From Chitinophagales bacterium (GTDB taxonomy: Bacteria; Bacteroidota; Bacteroidia; Chitinophagales; JAHDHT01): DNA of 7,728 nucleotides. The notes below the pieces were generated by a model. The model made no database searches. It worked only from the letters and a program-made list of their open reading frames with translations, and had not been told where the DNA came from. The position numbers and the translations under genes are program-made. The stretch covers positions 1 through 7,728 of the forward strand of contig JAHDHT010000026.1 of the NCBI GenBank assembly GCA_020631175.1, given 5' to 3'. Each line of letters begins with the position of its first letter. The first letter of the stretch is position 1. Below, piece by piece: positions 1 through 6,164 of this stretch.

Positions 1-34
1 AATAAAAAAGCCGATTGCTTACGCAACCGGCTTT
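1..34 (-). terminator. Rho-independent terminator closing the leftward gene array
   Basis: Read on the minus strand, bases 34-23 (AAAGCCGGTTGC) pair with 18-7 (GCAATCGGCTTT) around the tetraloop GTAA. All 12 positions pair, one as G-T (G-U in RNA), and the stem runs into a U-rich tail (TTTTTTATT). The loop fits the stable GNRA class. On the plus strand the same position would be an A-C mismatch, although seven T follow at 37-43, so the hairpin could work in both directions but is better built for leftward transcripts. It lies 37 bases beyond the stop codon of the Spy/CnrX-like gene and probably ends the transcript that carries the sigma module. Confidence 0.88.
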
Positions 35-70
35 AGTTTTTTTGACTTGTGGGGATAGTGCCCGTGAAAT

Positions 71-550
71 TTATTTATTCTTTCCGATTTTATCAATCAG
101 CATTTTCTTGAAATCTGATTCTGCTTTTTTGAGTCTTGCGATTTTGTCTGTTGACAGAACTGTTTTCAGATCGTTACGCATCTCTTTCTGAATTTTTGCG
201 GAATCCTGATCGAGATTGTCCATTTCATCCATGAGTTGTTCTTTTTCTGAATCGGACATATCATCCATAGAATCATTTAAGCGCTTTTGGCGATTCATTT
301 TTTCTACGTGATTTGTTCTCAGTCTTTTCTGATATTTATCGTAGACCGGCCAGAACTGCTTTGCTTCTTTTTCATCGAGTTTTACTTCTTTGTTGATATA
401 AGCGATACGGGCGTTTTCTACTTTTTCAGACTGTGCACCTGGTCTTTTGCTGATATTGCCTCTTTTACCTTGCTGCGCGAAAGAAGCTGTGCAAATCAAT
501 ACAGCCACCGCGATCATTGAAATGGTCTTAAATATTGTATTCGTCTTCAT
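71..550 (-). CDS. Secreted Spy/CpxP/CnrX-like helical protein, putative sensor partner of the ECF sigma factor
   Basis: This is a small exported, highly charged, mostly helical protein. A signal peptide is visible: a Lys-containing start, a hydrophobic stretch (ISMIAVAVLICTA) and a likely cleavage after SFA before QQ. The mature part holds the segment IAYINKEVKLDEKEAKQFWP, which resembles Bacteroidota proteins often called 'sensor of ECF-type sigma factor', then a charged central helix rich in D, E, K and M, and a final helix with VLSTDKIARLKKAESDFKK, like the LTxxQ region of the Spy/CpxP family. In proteobacterial relatives this fold chaperones periplasmic proteins or, in CnrX, senses metals. 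Here the position last in a sigma/membrane-protein operon favours a sensing or feedback role (inference). I chose the ATG at 550, which gives a compact signal peptide. An ATG at 562 would add MNYI and also stays open. Either start overlaps the upstream gene (23 or 35 bases), so translation is probably coupled. Confidence 0.85.
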   Translation of the reverse strand: MKTNTIFKTISMIAVAVLICTASFAQQGKRGNISKRPGAQSEKVENARIAYINKEVKLDEKEAKQFWPVYDKYQKRLRTNHVEKMNRQKRLNDSMDDMSDSEKEQLMDEMDNLDQDSAKIQKEMRNDLKTVLSTDKIARLKKAESDFKKMLIDKIGKNK

Positions 551-1478
551 TATATAGTTCATTTATAAGTTCAAAATCTATTGAATTGAGATAGTAGTCG
601 ATTTCATCTTCATTTAGTTCGACACCATCAAGTATGTTTCCGTTTAATTTAGATGCTTCAGCAATTTCATACTGATCGAATTCGTAGCTGTGATCATCTA
701 AATATTCTAAGATATCGTCATCGCTCAGCGCGGCCAACTGATCTTCGAAAGTCTGGCTTTGTGCCGGATTTGCAGCCGGTTGAACGAACCATAATCCGAA
801 TAAAAGTACAGCAAATACTGCTGCGATTGAGAGCACTCTGCTTAGAGAAAAACGGCTTACACCGGCTTCTTCGAGCATAGGCTCCAGCTGACGAATAATA
901 GCTTCTTCGTCTTCACCCTTAGCTTTACGTAAAATCTCATCTGAAAGATTTTCGAAATAGCCTTCAGGAACAGTGAAGATCTCTTCGTGTCTCATCTGCT
1001 CAAGGAGCGGATTTAAGCTTTCTTCTTCTGCAGCTTTTATCTTGTTGAGGATATTATCGCTCAGTTGATTGAAATATCCTTTAGGTACTTTGAATTGTTG
1101 CTTTGAAATGCTTTCAGAAAGTTCCGGTTCTGCGGCAGGGTTCACTGCTGCAAGAATACTTTCCGGCAATTCTTCGAAGTAGTTTTGTGGCACTTTGAAA
1201 GCAGGCTTATCTTTTAATTCAAGATAAGGCTCGATCAAAATTTCTGCCATGATACCCATGTAAGAAGCATCTGTTTCGAAGGCATCTTCAGGTGCCAGAA
1301 ACGGATTTACCTTCTTAAGCGGGTACAACTTATCTTCTGCGATACCAGCGATTGCTGCTTCGGGAATACCTTCTTCAAAATAACCATCGGGAACTTTGAA
1401 AGCGTTCACCTTAGGTATTGAAGCTAAGACCGGCGCGAGCTCTTGTAATTCTTGTAATATTTCTGAATTTGTTTTCAC
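528..1478 (-). CDS. Single-pass membrane protein with five FxVPxxYF repeats, putative anti-sigma factor
   Basis: The 316-residue product has no signal peptide. An N-terminal domain of about 210 residues, presumably cytosolic, is followed by one membrane segment at about 214-232 (VLSIAAVFAVLLFGLWFV) and an acidic tail of 84 residues. The N-terminal part repeats F-K-V-P-x-G-Y-F-x-x-L-x-x-x-I-L: FKVPDGYF at 27, a degenerate FLAPEDAF at 60, FKVPQNYF at 94, FKVPKGYF at 129 and FTVPEGYF at 168. The units are 33, 34, 35 and 39 residues apart. Single copies of such a motif occur, to my knowledge, in small Bacteroidota proteins encoded beside ECF sigma factors. The gene follows the sigma gene by 32 bases, so an anti-sigma role is likely from context, but no canonical zinc-binding anti-sigma motif is seen. 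The start is a GTG; an in-frame stop lies three codons upstream and the first internal Met is residue 74, so the start is well fixed. Confidence 0.82.
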   Translation of the reverse strand: MKTNSEILQELQELAPVLASIPKVNAFKVPDGYFEEGIPEAAIAGIAEDKLYPLKKVNPFLAPEDAFETDASYMGIMAEILIEPYLELKDKPAFKVPQNYFEELPESILAAVNPAAEPELSESISKQQFKVPKGYFNQLSDNILNKIKAAEEESLNPLLEQMRHEEIFTVPEGYFENLSDEILRKAKGEDEEAIIRQLEPMLEEAGVSRFSLSRVLSIAAVFAVLLFGLWFVQPAANPAQSQTFEDQLAALSDDDILEYLDDHSYEFDQYEIAEASKLNGNILDGVELNEDEIDYYLNSIDFELINELYNEDEYNI

Positions 1479-1510
1479 TGATAGTTATGATGTCGTTTTG
1501 ACACTTTAGT

Positions 1511-2059
1511 TTAATCTTCGCTTAGAAATTTTTCGATCTTCTTAACTGCATGATGATACGAGGCTTTCAAGGCACCCACTGAGGTGTCGAGTACTTCCGA
1601 CATTTCATCATATTTCATTTCTTCATAATAGCGCAGGTTAAAAACGACTTTTTGTTTTTCGGGCAGACTGTCAATTGCTTTTTGCAGTTTCACCTGAATT
1701 TCATCTCCTTCAAAGTACACATCAGCAGTCAGTTCTGCGCCTAAATCATAGTCATCAGTTTCAAGTGCAACGGTTCCTTTTCGCTTTTTTTGTTGAAGGA
1801 AAGTCAGGCTTTCATTAGTGGCTATGCGGTACATCCAGGTATAGAGCTTTGATTCTCTTTTGAATTTATCCAGATTCTTCCAGACCTTAATAAAGGTATT
1901 TTGTACTACATCATCTGCATCGTCATGGAAGTGTACCATTCGACGTATATGCCAGTAAATTTTTTCCTGATAAGTTTCGATGAGCATTCTAAATGCTTTC
2001 TCTCGGGTGGATTCGTCATCCCATAGCGCCAGGATTTCCGCGTCACTAACTTTTGCCAT
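1511..2059 (-). CDS. ECF-family RNA polymerase sigma factor
   Basis: This is a sigma-70 family factor of 182 residues with the short two-domain layout of the extracytoplasmic function group. Sigma region 2 covers about residues 24-92, with the core-binding/-10 recognition helices around HDDADDVVQNTFIKVWKNL and YTWMYRIATNESLTFLQQKK. An acidic linker (about 98-120) leads to region 4 at about 125-178, with LPEKQKVVFNLRYYEEMKYD and a helix-turn-helix around MSEVLDTSVGALKASYHHAV for the -35 box. Region 3 is absent, as expected for the group. It would direct polymerase to a small regulon, probably including its own operon. The gene lies 64 bases after the transketolase C-half and 32 bases before the repeat membrane protein. 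It could be read from the transketolase transcript or from a promoter in the 64-base gap, where I see only AT-rich sequence and no convincing box. Confidence 0.96.
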   Translation of the reverse strand: MAKVSDAEILALWDDESTREKAFRMLIETYQEKIYWHIRRMVHFHDDADDVVQNTFIKVWKNLDKFKRESKLYTWMYRIATNESLTFLQQKKRKGTVALETDDYDLGAELTADVYFEGDEIQVKLQKAIDSLPEKQKVVFNLRYYEEMKYDEMSEVLDTSVGALKASYHHAVKKIEKFLSED

Positions 2060-2123
2060 ACGGCGTAAAATTAAGAATTTATTAAAGAAAGATGCTTTTC
2101 TTCGGGTCTCTTTAGTGGCGGCT

Positions 2124-3086
2124 TTACTTTCTGTTGATTGCCTTCTGAGCTGCTGCTATTATATGCTCGGTATTAATACCGTATTTCTGCATCAACTGAT
2201 CCGGTTTTCCACTCTCGCCAAAACTATCATTTACAGCCACCATTTCAAGCGGTGTTGGTCTGTGCATGGATAAGGTTTGTGCCACCGCATCGCCAAGTCC
2301 GCCATGACGTTGATGTTCTTCAGCACTCACAACAGCTCCTGTTTTTTCGGCTGATTTAAGAATGGCTTCGGTATCTAAAGGTTTGATGGTATGCATATTA
2401 ATCAACTCTACAGAAATGCCGTCTTTAGCTAATTCAATGGCCGCTTCAATAGATTTCCAGACCATAATACCACAGGCAATTATGGTAACATCGGTTCCTT
2501 CCTGTAGTATGTCTGCTTTTCCGATTTGGAAGGATGTATTCTCAGGTGTGAAATTGGGCACTTTAGGTCGACCGAATCTTAAATATACAGGTCCTTCATG
2601 CTCAGCTATAGCCAATGTTGCCTGCTTGGTTTGATTGTAATCGCAAGGAACAATAACTGTCATTCCCGGCAACATTTTCATCATTCCTATATCTTCCAGA
2701 ATCTGGTGTGTTGCTCCATCTTCTCCTAAAGTGATACCTGCATGCGAGGCACATATTTTTACATTCTTATGGGAGTAAGCGATTGATTGTCTGATCTGGT
2801 CGTACACTCTTCCGGTTGAAAAATTGGCAAAGGTACCGGTGAAGGGAATCATACCATTGATACTTAGTCCTGCTGCTACACCCATCATATTGGCTTCGGC
2901 AACGCCGCAATTGAAAAAGCGTTTAGGATGATTTTTGGCAAATTCATTCATCTTTAATGAGCCGGTAAGGTCGGCGCATAAGGCGACTACTTTATCATTT
3001 GCTGCTCCTAATGCAGTTAATCCTGCTCCGAATCCGCTTCGGGTATCCGAGGCAATACTTAAATCGTAATCCTGTAATGCTTTCAT
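2124..3086 (-). CDS. tkt: Transketolase, C-terminal half (separate subunit)
   Basis: This polypeptide carries the pyrimidine-binding and C-terminal domains of transketolase, which moves two-carbon ketol units between sugar phosphates in the non-oxidative pentose phosphate pathway. The Pyr domain spans about residues 8-175. It includes FNCGVAEANMMG (58-69), where Glu64 matches the conserved glutamate that activates the thiamine-diphosphate aminopyrimidine ring, and the loop HAGITLGEDGATHQ (115-128). The C-terminal Rossmann-like domain covers about 190-315. The PP domain is missing but is encoded at 6169-7014, so the active site should form between the two products. The 320-residue length is normal for a free-standing C-half. 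The start codon follows the vWA gene stop by one base (TAA-A-ATG), so translation is probably coupled to the vWA gene, which is unusual because the natural partner gene is about 3.1 kb upstream. Confidence 0.95.
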   Translation of the reverse strand: MKALQDYDLSIASDTRSGFGAGLTALGAANDKVVALCADLTGSLKMNEFAKNHPKRFFNCGVAEANMMGVAAGLSINGMIPFTGTFANFSTGRVYDQIRQSIAYSHKNVKICASHAGITLGEDGATHQILEDIGMMKMLPGMTVIVPCDYNQTKQATLAIAEHEGPVYLRFGRPKVPNFTPENTSFQIGKADILQEGTDVTIIACGIMVWKSIEAAIELAKDGISVELINMHTIKPLDTEAILKSAEKTGAVVSAEEHQRHGGLGDAVAQTLSMHRPTPLEMVAVNDSFGESGKPDQLMQKYGINTEHIIAAAQKAINRK

Positions 3087-3087
3087 T

Positions 3088-4419
3088 TTAATTGAGTTCG
3101 ACTGTGGTCGAAATTCCGCTTTTTATTTCAATAGCGATCTCTTTTGTTTTTAACATCTGTTTATTGATGTGCAGTCGATAGAGAATAGTATATTTTCCGG
3201 GTTGGATGGAAAGTGTTTGTGTTGTTTTTTCTTCCTGAAGATCAATCACTTTTCGACTTTCACCATTTTCGGTTTGAAGTAAAACTGCTGTAACCGGAAA
3301 TGCTTTTTGAACGATCAGCTTACCATTATCCGGTATGAAAATTTCTTTTGTTTGATTGGTTTGGATGGATATGTTTTTTTGACGGATGATTGGTAAGGTC
3401 CCGATAACTAAATTATAATTACCACTTAGTAGCATACGACTTTGCCCCATTTTATTGAAAAGAACTATTTGATTGTTTTTATCATAAATCTGGTAGCTTA
3501 TATTTTCATTTTTGTTTTTAAATGCAACTTTAATTTTTCCTGTTGGAGCCATTACCGCTTCAATATGATGTCTGTTTTTTTGGATGGATATCGTATCTCT
3601 TTTTAATGGAGGTGAAGTGTGTACTGTTAGATCATATTTGAAATTCGGATCAACTACTAATGTGTCTTTTATTCCGTTTTGAAGGATGGAGTGATAATAA
3701 TCATATCGATTTCTTTTACTGGATAAACTATATAAAACATCTGTTTGGTTTGGAATGAATTGTTCGTTGAGCAGATCTAATTGAAAGGTGGATTGTGATA
3801 AAACAATGCGAATAATATTTTTCAAAATCGCTGAAAATGCTTTTGGAGTTAAGGCATCATAAAAGGTATCGAAACAATCAAAATTTACGCCTTCCTGTTT
3901 TTTTATTCCTAAGCCGATTACAAATGTTTTTAAAACAACTCCTGCTTTTCTTAATGCTCTTTCTGCTTCACATGGATTTCCCTCGCAAGATTCGTCGCCA
4001 TCAGTAATTAAGACAACATAATTTTTGCTGAGACTGTCTTTTGGAAAATCATTCGCCGCACTGGTTAATGAATATGTAAGAGGTGTGTTTCCTTTTGGTC
4101 TTAAATTGCTTAATGTTCTGAAAAGGTCGGTGTAATTTGTTTTTGAAAAAGGAACTTCTAGACGACTGTCTTTACAGTCATTGTCCATCGGACTTGAAAG
4201 ATGTCCGTAAACTCTTAATCCTAATTCTACATTTTTAAATGTTTTAACACTGTCAATGATTTCTTCCAACAAACCTTTGGCAAGATCAATTTTGCGTTCT
4301 TCTTCCAGTCTTTCCTGCATGCTATTGCTGGCGTCGAGTACAAATAAAATTCTCGTTTTATTTTGAGCTCCGGCTTCGATCGCGAAAACGGTTAATATGA
4401 TGATTAATATGATGCGCAT
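3088..4419 (-). CDS. Secreted vWA-domain protein with three C-terminal beta-rich repeats (second of a pair)
   Basis: The 443-residue product has an N-terminal signal peptide (MRIILIIILTVFAIEAGA, likely cleavage before QNK). A vWA domain spans about 23-208. The MIDAS metal site looks complete: DASNS at 29-33, Thr112 in GNTPL, and Asp140 in LITDG. Cysteines 82, 145, 150 and 182 would suit disulfides outside the cytoplasm, and ESCEGNPC resembles the C-x-G-x-P-C signature of many bacterial secreted vWA proteins. After the domain come three similar beta-rich units (about 211-291, 293-363 and 366-443), each holding a [P/S]-x-x-Y-x-L turn (KYDLTVHTSPP, GNYNLVIGTLP, GKYTILYRLH) followed by a strand such as ISIQ. 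No membrane anchor or lipobox is seen, so it is probably periplasmic or released. It overlaps its upstream paralogue by one base (TAATG). Its ligand is unknown. Confidence 0.88.
   Translation of the reverse strand: MRIILIIILTVFAIEAGAQNKTRILFVLDASNSMQERLEEERKIDLAKGLLEEIIDSVKTFKNVELGLRVYGHLSSPMDNDCKDSRLEVPFSKTNYTDLFRTLSNLRPKGNTPLTYSLTSAANDFPKDSLSKNYVVLITDGDESCEGNPCEAERALRKAGVVLKTFVIGLGIKKQEGVNFDCFDTFYDALTPKAFSAILKNIIRIVLSQSTFQLDLLNEQFIPNQTDVLYSLSSKRNRYDYYHSILQNGIKDTLVVDPNFKYDLTVHTSPPLKRDTISIQKNRHHIEAVMAPTGKIKVAFKNKNENISYQIYDKNNQIVLFNKMGQSRMLLSGNYNLVIGTLPIIRQKNISIQTNQTKEIFIPDNGKLIVQKAFPVTAVLLQTENGESRKVIDLQEEKTTQTLSIQPGKYTILYRLHINKQMLKTKEIAIEIKSGISTTVELN
3098..3113. repeat. Palindromic 16-mer at the 3' end of the second vWA gene
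   Basis: TTCGAC-TGTG-GTCGAA (3097-3112) is a perfect 6-bp stem with a four-base loop. Read on the minus strand, TTTCGACCACAGTCGA matches TTTCGAGCGGAGTCGA at 5863-5878 in 13 of 16 positions. It lies inside the last codons of the vWA gene, just before the junction with the transketolase C-half. It may be a dispersed repeat or an insertion edge. A chance palindrome is possible. Confidence 0.4.
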
Positions 4420-5780
4420 TATAGCCTGAGCGTTATGGTTTGACTTGATTTAATGTTTATTTTTTCTTTTATAGTGAAAATTGATTCTGTGTTTATACTA
4501 TTTCTATGCATGAGTAAATAGCTTCCGGGCATCAGGTCTATTCTTATGTTTCCTTTTGCATTATTTGATTCCCAGATTTTTTCTAATTCATTTTTCTCTT
4601 GTTTGAAAAGGCCGATTATTTTTTCTTCAGAAGAAATACTAATATTTAAAGTACCTGTATTTGGAATGTTTAATATATTTTCTTTACCAGGACGGATAAT
4701 TATTTCCTGGTTTAAATCCGGTTGACTTAATATTTTTGAATTAAAATTACTGTTTAAATACTTTTGAGTGGTGCCACTGTTTTGAATGCTGATAATTTCA
4801 TTATTGTCGTCGTAAATAACAACCTGAAATTTTTTTGCAGAGCTTCTTTTTTCATTTAGAACGCTAAGGGTACCGGGTGCAATTTTTAAATCTTGTTTAA
4901 TTAATTGTTTAGGTTCAGCCTGAAACGGTTCTGATATGTATTCCGGACTTGTGAATACTTTTATCTGATAAGGGATATAGGGATCAATAGTAAGTGTATC
5001 TATCTGTTCATTGTTGCCGATTGCATGAATATATTTTTTATTTCTCTGCGGAAGAGCAGTATTCATTAATTCGAACGGAATATCTGTAATCGGTTCGTTG
5101 GTTTCAGGATGGATGAATCGGATTAATAATTCAGCATTGGTACTTTGTATTTCAACGATTTCCTGAATGGTTTCTACTAAACCTTTTATGGTTTGCACAT
5201 TAGAAACAGTGCCGACGCATTTCAATTTTTCGATTAAATCTGTGTTCAAACCGATTCCGATAATATAGGGTTCGAGTGCAATGCCATTTTCTCTGAAAGC
5301 TTTACCGGCTGAACAGGGATCTCCCTCACAGCTTTCATATCCGTCCGTAATTAAAACGACTACATTTTTATAGTCTTTATTTTTATCGAAATCGAGACTT
5401 GCTTTTTGAAGGGCGTAAGCGAGTGGTGTCCATCCCTGCGCTTTGATACTTTTTAATTTTTCCTGGATGGATGAGGCATTGTTTTTAGCAAATTGAACCA
5501 CCAGTTTTGAATCATCACAGACTTCTTCTTCATAGGGGTATTGATGTCCGAACAGTCTCAATCCAATTTCAATTTCGGGATGATACTTCTGGATACTATC
5601 GCTGAGTTCGTAGAGTAGTTTAACTGCTGTGGCGAACTTGGGCTGACCATCAAAGAGTTCATTCATACTTCCTGATGCATCGAGCACGAACAATAGTCGG
5701 ATAGGCTCTTGCTCTTCTGCTTTAAGATTTTGGCTGAAGCACAAGAGCAACAATAATGCGGGTATAATAAAGCTCTTCAA
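4419..5780 (-). CDS. Secreted vWA-domain protein with three C-terminal beta-rich repeats (first of a pair)
   Basis: This 453-residue protein is a paralogue of the product of 3088-4419. The signal peptide is MKSFIIPALLLLLCFSQNLKA, likely cut before EEQ; Cys14 has no proper lipobox. The vWA domain covers about 26-212, with MIDAS residues in DASGS (34-38), Thr118 in GWTPL and Asp146 in LITDG. Cysteines 88, 151, 156 and 188 have exactly the same spacing as in the paralogue (63, 5, 32). The C-terminal half again shows three beta-rich units, with turn regions at about 265-281, 341-356 and 415-429, more diverged than the vWA part. The reading frame has no ATG or GTG start before the upstream stop at 5919-5921, and TTG at 5780 places the signal peptide correctly, so a TTG start is likely. 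G+C is uneven: 12 of 60 bases at 4441-4500 but 27 of 60 within the vWA part at 5281-5340. No function can be assigned. Confidence 0.87.
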   Translation of the reverse strand: MKSFIIPALLLLLCFSQNLKAEEQEPIRLLFVLDASGSMNELFDGQPKFATAVKLLYELSDSIQKYHPEIEIGLRLFGHQYPYEEEVCDDSKLVVQFAKNNASSIQEKLKSIKAQGWTPLAYALQKASLDFDKNKDYKNVVVLITDGYESCEGDPCSAGKAFRENGIALEPYIIGIGLNTDLIEKLKCVGTVSNVQTIKGLVETIQEIVEIQSTNAELLIRFIHPETNEPITDIPFELMNTALPQRNKKYIHAIGNNEQIDTLTIDPYIPYQIKVFTSPEYISEPFQAEPKQLIKQDLKIAPGTLSVLNEKRSSAKKFQVVIYDDNNEIISIQNSGTTQKYLNSNFNSKILSQPDLNQEIIIRPGKENILNIPNTGTLNISISSEEKIIGLFKQEKNELEKIWESNNAKGNIRIDLMPGSYLLMHRNSINTESIFTIKEKINIKSSQTITLRL

Positions 5781-5862
5781 ATACGGTCGCTTTGTTTTAA
5801 AGATAAATATATTCTTGTATTGTTCGGTTTGCGTGGATTTACCGCATTGTGCGCAGAGAATA

Positions 5863-5878
5863 TTTCGAGCGGAGTCGA
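5863..5878. repeat. Palindromic 16-mer upstream of the vWA pair
   Basis: TTTCGAGCGGAGTCGA has self-complementary TCGA ends and matches, in inverted orientation, the 16-mer at 3098-3113 in 13 of 16 positions. Words of this kind (CTCGACTNCGCTCGAAAT) are, from general knowledge, frequent intergenic repeats in Bacteroidota genomes, so it may be one member of a dispersed family and not a specific boundary. Confidence 0.45.
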
Positions 5879-5978
5879 GAAATCTTTCGGTTTTGAAGAA
5901 TATATTTCTTTTAATTGATTAATACCTATCAAACCGATAGTTCCCTCCACTTTGGTCGGGAAAAGTTCGGACTTCGCT

Positions 5979-6006
5979 TTTACCGCAAAGACGCTAGGGC
6001 GCAAAG
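5979..6006 (+). repeat. 28-bp direct repeat, copy 1
   Basis: TTTACCGCAAAGACGC followed by TAGGGCGCAAAG is identical over 28 bases to 6085-6112, with starts 106 bases apart. Within each copy the heptamer CGCAAAG occurs twice with a 16-base period (5984-5990 and 6000-6006). Each copy is followed by a short T-run (attttt here). It resembles the ACGCAAAG-type intergenic repeats that I associate with Bacteroidota. Confidence 0.9.
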
Positions 6007-6048
6007 ATTTTTGCTTGGGTTCGGATGAAAATAGCATGGAGATTTCAA

Positions 6049-6083
6049 TTACTTGCTACTTGCAGCTTAGGCCTTGTACCTTT
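6049..6083 (+). repeat. Heptamer array, five units with a CTT core
   Basis: TTACTTG, CTACTTG, CAGCTTA, GGCCTTG and TACCTTT follow one another without gaps, so the CTT core recurs at 6052, 6059, 6066, 6073 and 6080, exactly every 7 bases. The first three positions of each unit vary. It ends one base before the second 28-bp repeat. The exact period is seen directly; any role is unknown. Confidence 0.6.
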
Positions 6084-6084
6084 A

Positions 6085-6112
6085 TTTACCGCAAAGACGC
6101 TAGGGCGCAAAG
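6085..6112 (+). repeat. 28-bp direct repeat, copy 2
   Basis: This is an exact copy of 5979-6006, again with two CGCAAAG words 16 bases apart (6090-6096 and 6106-6112) and again followed by a T-run (tttttg). It lies between the heptamer array and the hexamer array. Confidence 0.9.
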
Positions 6113-6128
6113 TTTTTGAGCTGAAGAA

Positions 6129-6164
6129 CTTAAGCTTAAGTTTAAACTTAAACCTAAACTTAAA
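6129..6164 (+). repeat. Hexamer array (CTTAAA)6 with nested palindromes
   Basis: Six hexamers occur in a row: CTTAAG, CTTAAG, TTTAAA, CTTAAA, CCTAAA, CTTAAA. The array contains two overlapping perfect 16-bp palindromes, AACTTAAGCTTAAGTT (6127-6142) and TTAAGTTTAAACTTAA (6136-6151). It starts four bases after the stop codon of the transketolase N-half, so on the leftward transcript it would be the first 3' sequence, and a T-run directly after the stop codon precedes the foldable part. It could slow transcription or fold weakly, but it is not a canonical terminator. Confidence 0.75.

Noticed and set aside
287..520. Rightward reading frame opposite the Spy/CnrX-like gene
   Set aside because: It is antisense to a gene with a clear signal peptide and family pattern; the rich F and C content is what the complement of a Lys/Glu-rich gene gives.
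653..880. Rightward reading frame opposite the repeat membrane protein
   Set aside because: It is a shadow of the real gene on the other strand with no recognisable features.
2085..2104. Possible terminator hairpin (AAGAAA / TTTCTT) between the transketolase C-half and the sigma gene
   Set aside because: The stem is only six A-T-rich pairs with no proper U-run, too weak to call.
1980..2273. Rightward reading frame spanning the sigma/transketolase junction
   Set aside because: It is antisense to two well-supported genes and has no signal or domain pattern that survives inspection.
2362..2634. Rightward reading frame inside the transketolase C-half
   Set aside because: It is a shadow frame; the opposite strand encodes conserved transketolase sequence.
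5926..5940. Small hairpin CTATC-AAACC-GATAG in the spacer
   Set aside because: A five-pair stem is expected by chance in sequence of this length; kept only as a note in the spacer description.
5777..6037. An 86-codon leftward reading frame just upstream of the vWA pair
   Set aside because: It is largely made of the 28-bp repeat and other spacer repeats (SLRPSVFAVKAK is repeat translation), has no domain-like pattern, and overlaps the start of the real vWA gene.
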